Part shown: one piece after another, positions 25,996-35,086 of the stretch | Layout: every line of letters begins with the position of its first letter | How positions within the stretch are numbered: position 1 is the stretch's first letter | NCBI RefSeq assembly: GCF_001678905.1 | Contig: NZ_CP012117.1 | Span: 1,054,001 to 1,118,000, forward strand | DNA length: 64,000 nt | DNA from: Dermabacter vaginalis | GTDB lineage: Bacteria > Actinomycetota > Actinomycetes > Actinomycetales > Dermabacteraceae | Direction of reading: 5' to 3' | Made by a program: the position numbers and the translations under genes | The notes under the pieces: generated by a model | Seen by the model: the letters and a program-made list of their open reading frames with translations, nothing else | Database searches by the model: none | What the model was told of the DNA's origin: nothing

Positions 25996-26540
25996 CCACC
26001 ACTCCAGTTCCCCCCGAAATCGCCGAGATCGAGCGCACCCACATCGGGCTCTATAAGGACTTTCCACAGCCCGGTGTGCTGTTTCGCGACATCACCCCGC
26101 TGCTGCGCGACCCGAAAGCGATGAAGAGCATCATCAAGTATTGGGCGAGCACCGTTCCGGGCGACGTGGATCTGATCGTCGGTACCGAAGCTCGCGGATT
26201 CGTCTTCGGGGCCCCGCTCGCGTACGAGATGGATCGCGGCTTCGTGCCTGTTCGCAAGGCCGGAAAGCTGCCCGGTAAGCCCACGTCGCTGACGTACGAC
26301 CTTGAGTACGGCAGTGCAACGATCGAAATCGCTGAGAATGCCGTGCCGAAGGGCTCTCGCGTGCTCGTGCTCGATGACCTTCTGGCAACTGGTGGCACTG
26401 CGGCGGCCACGATCAAGCTCGTGGAGTCGCTCGGTGCCGAGGTTGTGGCGGCGAGCTTCCTGATTGAACTTCTTGGCCTGGGCGGCCGCGACAAGCTCGG
26501 CGATATTCCCTTGCACACGGTCTGGAGCATTCAGAACTGA
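25992..26540 (+). CDS. apt: Adenine phosphoribosyltransferase
   Basis: This 182-residue enzyme makes AMP from adenine and PRPP. The PRPP-binding loop is VLVLDDLLATGGTA, with EARGFVFG and the FPQPGVLFRDITPLL region conserved. Its position between secF and relA is the standard actinobacterial order and links purine salvage to stringent-response genes. Confidence 0.95.
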   Translation: MTTTPVPPEIAEIERTHIGLYKDFPQPGVLFRDITPLLRDPKAMKSIIKYWASTVPGDVDLIVGTEARGFVFGAPLAYEMDRGFVPVRKAGKLPGKPTSLTYDLEYGSATIEIAENAVPKGSRVLVLDDLLATGGTAAATIKLVESLGAEVVAASFLIELLGLGGRDKLGDIPLHTVWSIQN

Positions 26541-26579
26541 AGAGTCGCATCCCGGTGCAGGCGGTGGGCTAAAACGGTC

Positions 26580-26585
26580 TAGACT
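26580..26585 (+). promoter_or_regulatory. -10 box upstream of relA
   Basis: TAGACT lies 14 bases before the first in-frame ATG of relA at 26600. Transcription would begin only about 8 bases before that ATG, so the leader is very short. Confidence 0.4.
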
Positions 26586-26599
26586 GGGATGATTCCACG

Positions 26600-28903
26600 A
26601 TGAGGAAGGCGGTGAGCGGCATGGACGCGGATCGTGATGACTCCCGCCCGCGTAGCGTATGGGGAACGAAGGATGACCCTCTGCTTGTGCCGCTCATCGA
26701 AGCAATCAGGGAACTGCATCCTGACGCGGATCTCGCCCTCGTGTATCGGGCCTACGAGGTTGCCGAGTACTGGCATCGCCCGCAGTTTCGAAAAAGCGGC
26801 GAGCCTTACATCACGCACCCCATTGCGGTCGCGACTATCCTCGCAGGCATGGGCTCCCCGCCCGATGTGCTCGCTGCTGCCCTCCTTCACGACACGGTCG
26901 AAGATACCGACTACACGCTCGAGGAACTGACCGACGATTTCGGTGAAGTGATCGCGGTCATGGTTGATGGCGTGACCAAACTCGACAAGGTGCGTTACGG
27001 CGAGGCCGCCCAGGCCGAAACCGTCCGCAAGATGATCATCGCGATGAGCCGCGATATTCGCGTGCTGCTCATTAAGCTCGCCGATCGCCTTCATAACGCT
27101 CGCACCTGGAAGTACGTGTCGAGCTCGAGCGCCGAACGCAAGGCGAAGGAAACACTCGAGATTTACGCTCCTCTCGCCCATCGCCTCGGCCTCAACGCGA
27201 TCAAGTGGGAACTCGAGAACCTGAGCTTCCAGGTGCTGTATCCGAAGCTGTACAACGAGGTGGTCGCTCTCGTGGCTGAGCACGCCCCGGCGCGCGAGGA
27301 ATACCTCGCAGGCGTGATCGGCACGATTCAGGAAGACATTAAATCGGCACACATCGAGGGCACCGTGACGGGGCGCCCGAAGCACTATTACTCGGTGTAC
27401 CAAAAGATGATTGTGCGCGGGCGTTCCTTCAGCGACATCTACGATCTCGTGGGGATCCGCGTGCTCGTGGATACGGTGCGCGATTGCTACGCGGTGCTCG
27501 GTATTCTTCATGCGCGCTGGAGCCCCATGCCCGGCCGGTTCAAGGACTACATCGCGCTTCCAAAGTTCAACCTGTATCAGTCGCTCCACACCACCGTGAT
27601 CGGTCCGGGCGGAAAGCCAGTCGAAATTCAGATCCGTACGTGGGATATGCACCGGCGTGCCGAGTACGGCGTTGCCGCGCACTGGAAGTACAAGGCGGCG
27701 ACCGCGCGCGGGGAAAAAATCGATGATTCATCCCAGGATGCGGCCGTGGGTGGGGATATGTCGTGGTTGCGTCAGCTCCTTGATTGGCAAAGAGACACGA
27801 CCGATTCGGATGAGTTCCTCGATTCGCTGCGTTACGAGATGGCCTCGAACGAGGTGTATGTGTTCACCCCGAAGGGCGACGTGATTTCTCTGCCGCAGGG
27901 GGCAACGCCGGTAGATTTCGCCTACGCGGTGCACACGGAAGTCGGGCACCGCACGATGAGCGCGCGCGTGAACGGCAAGATCGTGTCGCTCAAGTCAGAG
28001 CTCGCCACTGGCGACGTCGTCGAGGTGTTCACATCGAAGGCCGAAGGGGCAGGCCCGAGCCAGGATTGGCTTAACTTTGTGGCTTCCACGCGTGCGCGCA
28101 CGAAGATCCGCCAGTGGTTTTCGAAGGAGCGCCGCGAGGAAGCCCTTGAGCGCGGACGTGATGAGCTTGCTCTCCAGTTGCGCAAGCAGAACCTTCCTCT
28201 TCGCCGGATGCTCACGCACGAGATGCTCACGAACGTCGCTGCAGACCTCAACTACGATTCGGTTGATGGCCTTTACACGGCGATCGGTGAACACCATGTG
28301 AGCGCCGAGAACATTGTGGGTCGCCTCGTTGCTGAGGTTGGTGGCGCGGAAGGGGCACAGGATGACATCGTTGAGTCGGTTGTGCCCTCGAGGGCACTCG
28401 CGAAACCACGCCGTACCACGCACGCTGATCAGGGAGTGGTCGTTGATGGTCAGCGCGACCTCTGGGTGAAGCTTTCCAAGTGTTGTGCGCCCGTTCCTGG
28501 TGACGAGATCGTGGGCTTCGTGACGCGTGGCAACGGTGTGAGCGTGCATCATGCGGCGTGCGCGAACGCGATTCAAATGCGCGAACAGCAAGCGGATCGT
28601 TTTGTTCCCGTGAGGTGGTCGGGTGCCACGAACCAGGCGTACCTCGTTCATATCAAGGTGGAGGCGCTCGACCGCGCGCGGCTCCTGACGGATCTCGCCG
28701 ACGTGATTTCGGAGCTTGAGGTCAATGTCCTTTCCGCTTCCGCTCATTCGTTGCCGGATCGGATTGGAATCGCGTTGTTCTCGTTCGAGCTTGCTGATCC
28801 GTCGCATCTTCGAACGGTACTCAAGCAGGTGCGAAAGGTCTCGGGAGTGTTCGATGCTTACCGCGTGACGAGCGACGGCAAACCGATGGGATCCACCCTC
28901 TGA
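26600..28903 (+). CDS. relA: Bifunctional (p)ppGpp synthetase/hydrolase
   Basis: This 767-residue RSH protein has an HD hydrolase domain (HPIAVATIL and LLHDTVEDT, about 72-105), a synthetase domain (about 245-360), TGS (VYVFTPKGDVISLP, about 415-475), a zinc-finger region (KCCAPVPGDEI) and a C-terminal ACT domain. It makes and degrades the stringent alarmone. Starts at 26600 and 26621 are both possible. Its 3' end overlaps the convergent AbiEi-like gene by 46 bases. Confidence 0.95.
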   Translation: MRKAVSGMDADRDDSRPRSVWGTKDDPLLVPLIEAIRELHPDADLALVYRAYEVAEYWHRPQFRKSGEPYITHPIAVATILAGMGSPPDVLAAALLHDTVEDTDYTLEELTDDFGEVIAVMVDGVTKLDKVRYGEAAQAETVRKMIIAMSRDIRVLLIKLADRLHNARTWKYVSSSSAERKAKETLEIYAPLAHRLGLNAIKWELENLSFQVLYPKLYNEVVALVAEHAPAREEYLAGVIGTIQEDIKSAHIEGTVTGRPKHYYSVYQKMIVRGRSFSDIYDLVGIRVLVDTVRDCYAVLGILHARWSPMPGRFKDYIALPKFNLYQSLHTTVIGPGGKPVEIQIRTWDMHRRAEYGVAAHWKYKAATARGEKIDDSSQDAAVGGDMSWLRQLLDWQRDTTDSDEFLDSLRYEMASNEVYVFTPKGDVISLPQGATPVDFAYAVHTEVGHRTMSARVNGKIVSLKSELATGDVVEVFTSKAEGAGPSQDWLNFVASTRARTKIRQWFSKERREEALERGRDELALQLRKQNLPLRRMLTHEMLTNVAADLNYDSVDGLYTAIGEHHVSAENIVGRLVAEVGGAEGAQDDIVESVVPSRALAKPRRTTHADQGVVVDGQRDLWVKLSKCCAPVPGDEIVGFVTRGNGVSVHHAACANAIQMREQQADRFVPVRWSGATNQAYLVHIKVEALDRARLLTDLADVISELEVNVLSASAHSLPDRIGIALFSFELADPSHLRTVLKQVRKVSGVFDAYRVTSDGKPMGSTL

Positions 28904-29586
28904 TGGCCCGGCGCTGGGCTGTGGGCCTCGAGTCTTTCCTCAATCTCTCTCGCGAGTGCGGCGAGCCGCTTGTAGAGTGCCCTCCCCGTGCGTGGACCTG
29001 AATAACCGCGGCCGCGGCCTGAGCGACGGGCACGATAGGCAATTCTCGTGAGGTCGCTGCTTGTGACCCAGCCCTGTGCCACGAGTCTTTCGGCGAAGTC
29101 CCTAGCGCCCTTCGGCGCGCTCGCGCGCGTTAATTCGGCGAACACGCGGTGAGGCGCGAGGGTAGGAACTCCGGCCGGGTAGGCGACGTCTCCCGTGGTG
29201 ATGGTGATTTTCCGCAGGTGGATGCCCTCGTGTTTTTGGCTGTGCCGCTCGGAGGCGACGATGAGGCATCCGTGAGGCTTACCTCCGCACCACACCCACG
29301 CGGCTGTGTGGTCGGCGAGCACGGCGCCGGGAGCAGTAGCAGCCTGGGGAGAGCGCTCAAGGGCTATTCCGACGGCGGCTGCTCTTTCTCGAACCCCCAT
29401 GTCGTGAGTGAGCATGACGGCAAAGCCGGCTCCAATCGGTGCGAGCGGTATGTCGCGTGCGTAAAACGGGAGGGATGCGCCGGGCGAAACGAGAAGGTCG
29501 TTTCCGGCTTCGAAAGCAAACGGCGAGCGGCCAGCGTTGCGAAGCAGGGGAGCGAGGGCCGCCGTGGCGTGTGAGTGCCGAGTCAT
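28858..29586 (-). CDS. AbiEi-antitoxin-like protein of unknown role
   Basis: This 242-residue soluble protein has the layout of actinobacterial AbiEi-type proteins: a TAAWVWCGG turn followed by VASERH, a region reading GDVAYPAGVPTLAPHRVFAEL, and a basic helical C-terminus. In true AbiE systems the antitoxin has an N-terminal winged helix and an AbiEii nucleotidyltransferase partner; neither is clear here. It may be a solitary regulator or an orphan antitoxin. It overlaps the last 46 bases of relA on the opposite strand. Family assignment is by pattern only. Confidence 0.55.
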   Translation of the reverse strand: MTRHSHATAALAPLLRNAGRSPFAFEAGNDLLVSPGASLPFYARDIPLAPIGAGFAVMLTHDMGVRERAAAVGIALERSPQAATAPGAVLADHTAAWVWCGGKPHGCLIVASERHSQKHEGIHLRKITITTGDVAYPAGVPTLAPHRVFAELTRASAPKGARDFAERLVAQGWVTSSDLTRIAYRARRSGRGRGYSGPRTGRALYKRLAALAREIEERLEAHSPAPGHQRVDPIGLPSLVTR

Positions 29587-29602
29587 GACTCAAGGGTCAC
29601 AC

Positions 29603-29635
29603 GAAAGGCGGGGTCCCGCTGGAACCCCGCCTTTC
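29603..29635 (-). terminator. Terminator after the DUF349 gene
   Basis: GAAAGGCGGGGT and its complement form a long stem, ending on the minus strand in a short T run. It lies between the end of the DUF349 gene and the start of the AbiEi-like gene, both on the minus strand. Confidence 0.75.
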
Positions 29636-29687
29636 ATTGTGGAGAACTTTCTCTCAGGAGCGTAAGGCGTACCTCGTGAGCCGTAGC

Positions 29688-31316
29688 TTAGCCGAGATCC
29701 TTTGCACTGCGCTCGATCACTTCGAGCCATTCACGCCTCGCATCGAGAGCGGCTTGCGCCTTCTCGATCTTCTTCGCATCGCCTGTAGCTTTCGCCTTCT
29801 CGAGGTCGTCCTCATAGCTCGCGATCGCGGCGTGTAGCTGCGAGGAAGCACCTTCAACGCGGGCTTTCGTGCGCGGGTCGGTGCGACGCCACTCGTCGTC
29901 CTCAGCCTTCTGGAAAGCGGCGCGCACGGCACGGATTCGCTCGTCGACGCGGCGCATCGCGTTGCGTGGAACCCGCCCCGCGGCATCGAAGCGGTCTTCG
30001 ATCGAGCGGAACTGCTCCTTTGCTTTGCCGAGGTCGGTGATGGGTAGGAGTGCCTCGGCTTCGGCGAGGAGGCCTTCTTTAACTTTGAGGTTTTCGGACT
30101 GCTCGGCGTCGATCTTCTTGAGGTCCGCGTTACGGCGCTCGAAAAATGAATCCTGCGCGGCCTTGAACTTGGCCCACTGGGCGTCGTCTTTCTTGCGGTT
30201 GCCGCGCGGAGCCGCACGCCACTGGTCCATCAGCGAGCGGAATTCGCGTGCCGTGGGGCCGAAATCTTCCGAGTCTTGAATCGCCTCGGCCTGCTCAATG
30301 AGGCGCGCCTTGATCTTCTCCGCTTCGGCGTGCTGCTCATCGAGTTCGCTGAAGTGGGCGCGCCGCTTGCGGTCAAACTCGCTGCGGGCAGCCGAGAGGC
30401 GTTTCCAGAGCTTGTCTTCGACCTCGCGCTCGAGCGAAACCTCGTTCTTCTGCATTTCCTTCCAGTCCGGAACCATCGAACGCATGCGCGCGGCAGCCTT
30501 CTTCCAGGAAATGCGGTGCGAATCAGTTGCGACGAGCTCCTCGATTCCTTCGACAAAGGCCGTGCGCTTCTTGGTCGATTCTTCGCGAGCCTCAAGGCGA
30601 GCTTTTTCAAGTTCACCAATCAGTTCTTTGGCCTTTTCTCGAAGCTCATGGGCGCGCTCGCGAAGCGCGGGAATATCGCCAACAACCTTCGGTTCCTTCA
30701 TGTTTTTTCGCATCTGCTCAAGGATGCGATTGAGATCGGCCTGGGTGAGCCCGGGGACCTGGAGTTTTTGATCCACGACATCGAGGAACGCGCTCAGGTC
30801 GAGATATGCGTGGGCGAAAGGCGTGAGAGCCTTGTCGCGCTCGGTGCCCTTTTCGACGGTACCGATCTCGCGGATCTGCGTGCCGTCTTTCACCGTGACC
30901 GTGCCTTCGGCGTTGACCTCGCCGTAAGCGAGTGCCTCGGTGACCTTGGCGTCGTCATAGCTCGTTGCGGTGGGAACGATGGGCACCAGGGGAGTGCGGG
31001 GGGCTTTGCCCTTGAGCTGCGCGGGGGAGCCGGGCTTCGGGGCCCCGGGCCTTGGCGCTTGCGGCTTTGGAGCGGCGGGTTTCGGTGCCTGGGGCTTTGC
31101 AGCGTTACCCGATGCGTCCATCGCCTCGAGGTCGTTGGCCGCGGCGGAGGCCTCAGGTGCGAGCCCGGCTTCCGAACCGCTCGTCGAGGATTCAGGAGCC
31201 TCCGTTGCCGTGGATGATTCGGTAGCCTCGGGCACTTCGGTCGTGCTGGGTGTTTCGACGGCTTCGGGAGCTTCAGGCGCGGTGGTCTCGGGGGTTTTCT
31301 GGTCGTTCTCGTTCAC
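29688..31316 (-). CDS. DUF349 coiled-coil protein
   Basis: This 542-residue protein has an N-terminal region of about 130 residues rich in Glu, Pro, Ala and Thr, then a lysine-rich patch. Several DUF349 helical repeats of about 70 residues follow, with the pattern W-K-x-A and FWxRF-like elements (DDAQWAKFKAAQDSFFERR). Charged heptads predict coiled coils to the C-terminus. The function is unknown. The GTG start has AGGAGA 5 bases upstream. Confidence 0.85.
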   Translation of the reverse strand: MNENDQKTPETTAPEAPEAVETPSTTEVPEATESSTATEAPESSTSGSEAGLAPEASAAANDLEAMDASGNAAKPQAPKPAAPKPQAPRPGAPKPGSPAQLKGKAPRTPLVPIVPTATSYDDAKVTEALAYGEVNAEGTVTVKDGTQIREIGTVEKGTERDKALTPFAHAYLDLSAFLDVVDQKLQVPGLTQADLNRILEQMRKNMKEPKVVGDIPALRERAHELREKAKELIGELEKARLEAREESTKKRTAFVEGIEELVATDSHRISWKKAAARMRSMVPDWKEMQKNEVSLEREVEDKLWKRLSAARSEFDRKRRAHFSELDEQHAEAEKIKARLIEQAEAIQDSEDFGPTAREFRSLMDQWRAAPRGNRKKDDAQWAKFKAAQDSFFERRNADLKKIDAEQSENLKVKEGLLAEAEALLPITDLGKAKEQFRSIEDRFDAAGRVPRNAMRRVDERIRAVRAAFQKAEDDEWRRTDPRTKARVEGASSQLHAAIASYEDDLEKAKATGDAKKIEKAQAALDARREWLEVIERSAKDLG

Positions 31317-31478
31317 GAGCTTCTCCTAGGATTCGAGGGCACCGGAGTGCCTCGGACAGGGGGCGGGGCGTATTGCCTCGCACCAACGGCGGCGCTTGGG
31401 CCACGACATCACGTAAAACTGTATCGCGGATAACACTGCTAACGGAATTTCATGTGTCTTTCTGGGAAAAGGGGCACG

Positions 31479-32219
31479 ATGGTGAGTATGAATGCAGAGC
31501 GCGCCACCCTCGATTTTGTTGTATCCCCTTATCTCAGCGCGACATGCTCGCTTCTCCACAACGACCGCGATGCGCTCCTCGTCGATCCCGGTCTCGACGT
31601 TGCGAAAGATGTGAGTGCCCTGCTCGAGAAGAATGACCGTGAACTTCGCGCGATCCTCGTTTCCCACGGCCACCTCGATCACGTCGCCGATGCGTCGCTG
31701 CTTGCCGAGACGTACGGCGTACCCGTGTACGTGGGCAAAGCGGATGAGTACAGGCTTGAGAACCCCTTGGGCCAGCTACCGTCGGCCTTTACGCATCACA
31801 TTCGCCCCCGCTGGGACGAGCGCGGATGGAGCAAGCCTCGGGGAGTACATGCTCTCGCCGATGGTGAAGTCCTCGAAGCTGGGACCCTTCGCCTCGGCGC
31901 GCACGCCTATCCCGGCCACACCGAAGGCTCGACACTCTACTTTTTCGACGGTGAGGTGCAGATCAATCCACTCGTTGGTGTCACGCCGCGCGCGATGACC
32001 GCACCCGCGCTTGCGTTCACGGGCGACGTGCTGTTCAGAGGCACGATTGGTCGCACCGATCTTCCGGGTGGCGATGCCGAGGACATGAAAGCCTCGCTCA
32101 CCAAGCTTCGTGCGTTCGCGCTTGAGCACGCTGAAGCCGTGATCGTGCCGGGGCACGGCCCGCTCAGCACCTTCCGCGACGAACTTGCCGATAATGGATA
32201 CCTGCGCACCGCTTTCTAA
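31479..32219 (+). CDS. MBL-fold metallo-hydrolase (glyoxalase II-like)
   Basis: This hydrolase of about 246 residues has the metal-binding HGHLDH motif, a second ligand in YPGHTEGS, an Asp in FTGDVLFRGTIGRTD and a final His in PGHGPLS. The pattern matches the glyoxalase II/hydroxyacylglutathione hydrolase branch; actinobacterial members may act on other thioesters. ATG at 31479 is chosen because AAAAGGGG precedes it; the frame extends to 31452. It is followed by hisS, its usual neighbour. Confidence 0.87.
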   Translation: MVSMNAERATLDFVVSPYLSATCSLLHNDRDALLVDPGLDVAKDVSALLEKNDRELRAILVSHGHLDHVADASLLAETYGVPVYVGKADEYRLENPLGQLPSAFTHHIRPRWDERGWSKPRGVHALADGEVLEAGTLRLGAHAYPGHTEGSTLYFFDGEVQINPLVGVTPRAMTAPALAFTGDVLFRGTIGRTDLPGGDAEDMKASLTKLRAFALEHAEAVIVPGHGPLSTFRDELADNGYLRTAF

Positions 32220-32267
32220 AGCGGGTTTCGCGCACACGACACCACGACCAGAAAAGGAGAAGTGCCC

Positions 32268-33614
32268 ATGGCGAAAGTGACGCCACTTTCCGGATTCCCC
32301 GAATGGCTTCCCGCCGAACGCCGAATCGAGCAGCACGTGATGGACACGTTCCGCGAGGTTGCCGAGCTGCATGGCTTCTCCAACATTGAAACGCGTGCGG
32401 TTGAGCCTCTCGATCAGCTCCTCCGTAAGGGCGAGACCAGCAAAGAGGTTTACCTGATCTCACGCCTTCAGGCCGAAGAGGAGGAGAGAGAAAAGGAAAG
32501 CCAAAAACTCGGCCTTCACTTTGACCTCACCGTTCCGCTCGCGCGCTACGTGCTTGAGCACCAGAACGACCTTGCGTTCCCGTTCCGCCGCTACCAGATC
32601 CAGAAGGTGTGGCGCGGCGAGCGTCCCCAAGACGGTCGCTTTCGGGAGTTTTACCAGGCCGATATCGACATCATCGGGCAGGATACTCTGCCGTCGCACA
32701 TGGATGCCGACGTCGCGATCGTCATGGCCGAAGTACTTGGCAAGCTTCCGATTCCCGGTTTCACCATCTCGATTAACAATCGCAAGCTCTCGCAGGGGGT
32801 TTTTGAGGCGCTTGGCCTGAGCGATATCGAAGGCGTTTTGCGCCAACTCGACAAACTCGCAAAGGTGGGGGAAGCGGAGGTGCGCAAGCTCCTCATCGAA
32901 CAGGTGGGGGCAAGCGAAGAGCAGGCCGACGGCTGCCTTGCCTTCGCGAGTATCAAGGCGACTCACGAGGACCTCGCCGACAAGGTTGGGGCGCTCGGGG
33001 TCTCGAGCGACGACATCACGAACGCACTCGAGGAACTGAGCTTCGTGATCCGCACCGTTAACTCTTCGGTGCCGGGCGCATGCATCGCCGATCTTTCGAT
33101 CGCGCGTGGGCTCGACTACTACACGGGCACGGTGTTCGAAACGTTCGTGGAGGGCCATGAGGATCTTGGCTCGATCTGCTCTGGCGGCCGTTATGACACG
33201 CTCGCGACCGACAACCGCCACTCGTATCCGGGCGTCGGCCTCTCGATCGGTCTTTCACGTCTCGTATCAAGGCTCGTGACGCGTTCGCTCGTGACGGCCA
33301 CGAGAGCCGTGCCGACCGTCGTGCTCGTGGCCGTGACGGATGAGGAGCACCGTGAGACGAGCGTCGAGCTGGCGCGAGTGCTGCGGTCACGTGGGATCGC
33401 CGCCGAGGTTGCGCCGAGCGCCGCGAAGTTTGGAAAACAAATTAAGTACGCGGACCGTCGAGGCATCCCGTTCGTGTTCTTCCCCGCCGAGGGTGGCGCG
33501 GGCGAAGTGAAGGACATCCGCACCGGCGAACAAGCCGCCGCCGACGCACACACCTGGCAGTCGCCGGAAGATGACATGTCCGCCCGTGTGGTAGCGGCCA
33601 CGCCGGGCAACTAA
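32268..33614 (+). CDS. hisS: Histidyl-tRNA synthetase
   Basis: This 448-residue class II synthetase has motif 1 around FPEWLPAERRIEQ, motif 2 with FRRYQIQKVWRGERPQDG and FYQADIDIIG, the histidine-specific RGLDYYTGTVFE, and a C-terminal anticodon-binding domain. ATG at 32268 follows AAAAGGAG. An in-frame GTG 6 bases earlier is rejected. Confidence 0.96.
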   Translation: MAKVTPLSGFPEWLPAERRIEQHVMDTFREVAELHGFSNIETRAVEPLDQLLRKGETSKEVYLISRLQAEEEEREKESQKLGLHFDLTVPLARYVLEHQNDLAFPFRRYQIQKVWRGERPQDGRFREFYQADIDIIGQDTLPSHMDADVAIVMAEVLGKLPIPGFTISINNRKLSQGVFEALGLSDIEGVLRQLDKLAKVGEAEVRKLLIEQVGASEEQADGCLAFASIKATHEDLADKVGALGVSSDDITNALEELSFVIRTVNSSVPGACIADLSIARGLDYYTGTVFETFVEGHEDLGSICSGGRYDTLATDNRHSYPGVGLSIGLSRLVSRLVTRSLVTATRAVPTVVLVAVTDEEHRETSVELARVLRSRGIAAEVAPSAAKFGKQIKYADRRGIPFVFFPAEGGAGEVKDIRTGEQAAADAHTWQSPEDDMSARVVAATPGN

Positions 33615-33652
33615 ACGGAAATAAGTGAACCGATCAGAGAGTTGGATGGAAC

Positions 33653-34024
33653 ATGGCTACCGTAGAAATGACCAAGGATAATCACGACGAACTCGTTAAA
33701 GACGGGATCGTTTTCATCGACTTCTGGGCGGAGTGGTGCGGCCCTTGCCAGCGCTTCGCGCCCATCTTTGAGAAGGCCTCGGAGGAGAACCCCGACCTCA
33801 CCTTCGCGAAGGTCGACACCGAGGACCAGACCGAACTCCAGATGCAGTACGGTGCGACCTCGATCCCCACGATCGTGGCCTACCGTGACGGCATCCCCGT
33901 TTTCGGTCAGCCAGGCGCCCTTCGCCAGGCTGACCTCGACTCGCTTATCTCGCAGGTGCGCGGCCTCAACATGGACGAGGTGCGCAAGGCTTACGAGGAG
34001 CAGCAGGCCAAGCAGGGCAAGTAA
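33653..34024 (+). CDS. trxA: Thioredoxin
   Basis: This 123-residue protein has the WCGPC active site at about 30-34 and the cis-proline loop TSIPT. The C-terminus is extended by about 15 charged residues beyond a minimal thioredoxin. It reduces cytosolic disulfides. A strong terminator follows. Confidence 0.96.
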   Translation: MATVEMTKDNHDELVKDGIVFIDFWAEWCGPCQRFAPIFEKASEENPDLTFAKVDTEDQTELQMQYGATSIPTIVAYRDGIPVFGQPGALRQADLDSLISQVRGLNMDEVRKAYEEQQAKQGK

Positions 34025-34042
34025 GCACTCGCTCTCCGCAAG

Positions 34043-34086
34043 AGGGAAGAGGCTCGCCAGGAACGGCGAGCCTCTTCCCTTTTTTG
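34043..34086 (+). terminator. Rho-independent terminator after trxA
   Basis: AGGGAAGAGGCTCGCC pairs with its complement across a 6-base loop (16-bp stem), followed by a run of T residues. It is the strongest terminator in the window and separates trxA from the next promoter. Confidence 0.95.
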
Positions 34087-34120
34087 AAAGGGTGCAGTTT
34101 TGAAAATGGGGAGCTGTCGG

Positions 34121-34126
34121 TATAGT
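34121..34126 (+). promoter_or_regulatory. -10 box of a leaderless promoter for the SIP gene
   Basis: TATAGT is followed by 7 bases and ATG at 34134. TTGAAA/TTTGAA at 34099-34105 gives a -35 candidate with 15-16 bp spacing. No Shine-Dalgarno sequence is present. Confidence 0.6.
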
Positions 34127-34133
34127 GCTGCGC

Positions 34134-34988
34134 ATGACATCGGAAAGCGCCGCAGCCCCTCCCCGTGGCAAAACCAAGCGCCAGCAGGCCTTGCTCACAG
34201 TTCAGGACAAGACGCAGGTGAGTAAGAACCTCGTGAGGCTCTGCCTTGGCGGCTCTGACTACGTAAAGCTCAACCGCAATTCGTGTACGGACGCATACGT
34301 CAAGCTCCTTTTGCCACAGCCGGGAAGCGGTCTAGCAGCACCCTTCGACATGGATCGGCTGCGAATTGAGGCCCCCGAACTCCTGCCCGCACGCCGCACG
34401 TATACGGTCCGCCGCTGGGATGATGCGAATGAACGGCTCTGGATTGACGTTGTCGTGCACAACGCTCCGGGTCAGCACGGCCTTGCATCCGACTGGGCCA
34501 CACGTGCGCACGAAGGTGACCAAATCGCGCTCATGGGGGCTGGTGGTGGCTATTTGCCGCACCCAGAAGCCGATCTCCACGTCCTCGTGGGAGATCACGC
34601 AACAGTCCCGGCGATCGCCGCCGCACTGGAGGCAATGCCATCGAGCGCGCGGGGCTACGCCGTCATCCACGTCGAGGACGAAGCCGACGCCCTTGCCCTC
34701 GCTCACCCGGAAGGCATTTCGCTCGAATGGGTCGTGGGAGCGCGTGAAGGGCTTCTCGTGGCTGTCGAAACGCTCGATATTCCACACGACATCATCGAGA
34801 GGCGCGGTGTCCATGTCTTTTGCCACGCCGAACGCGGCCTCACGAAGCAGTTGCGTGCCCATCTCGTGCGCGAAAGGGGTATTGCGCGCGAAGACATTTC
34901 GATCTCGGCGTATTGGGCGCTCGGCCGAGTGGAAGATCGATTCCAAGCAGAAAAGCGCGAAGCGATCGGTCGCATCGACCCCGATTGA
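34134..34988 (+). CDS. Siderophore-interacting protein (FAD-dependent ferric-siderophore reductase)
   Basis: This protein of about 284 residues has an N-terminal FAD-binding barrel with ARRTYTVRRWD (the RxYT flavin motif) and HGLASDWA, then a C-terminal NAD(P)H domain with LVGDHATVPAIAAAL. The C-terminal segment YWALGRVEDRF is the usual SIP ending (YW-x-G). It releases iron from ferric siderophores in the cytosol. The start is set by the leaderless promoter; a frame extending 9 bases upstream overlaps the -10 box. Confidence 0.9.
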   Translation: MTSESAAAPPRGKTKRQQALLTVQDKTQVSKNLVRLCLGGSDYVKLNRNSCTDAYVKLLLPQPGSGLAAPFDMDRLRIEAPELLPARRTYTVRRWDDANERLWIDVVVHNAPGQHGLASDWATRAHEGDQIALMGAGGGYLPHPEADLHVLVGDHATVPAIAAALEAMPSSARGYAVIHVEDEADALALAHPEGISLEWVVGAREGLLVAVETLDIPHDIIERRGVHVFCHAERGLTKQLRAHLVRERGIAREDISISAYWALGRVEDRFQAEKREAIGRIDPD

Positions 34989-35074
34989 GGGCGGTCTTGC
35001 TACGGCTCGTGCTCCACACCTTGGTGTTTTCCATGTCCTTGCACTGCCGAGAACATGCTGCGAAGAACAGTCGC

Positions 35075-35080
35075 TAGTCT
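35075..35080 (+). promoter_or_regulatory. -10 box of a leaderless promoter for tag
   Basis: TAGTCT is followed by 6 bases (CGAAGC) and ATG at 35087. No ribosome-binding site is visible. Confidence 0.5.
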
Positions 35081-35086
35081 CGAAGC

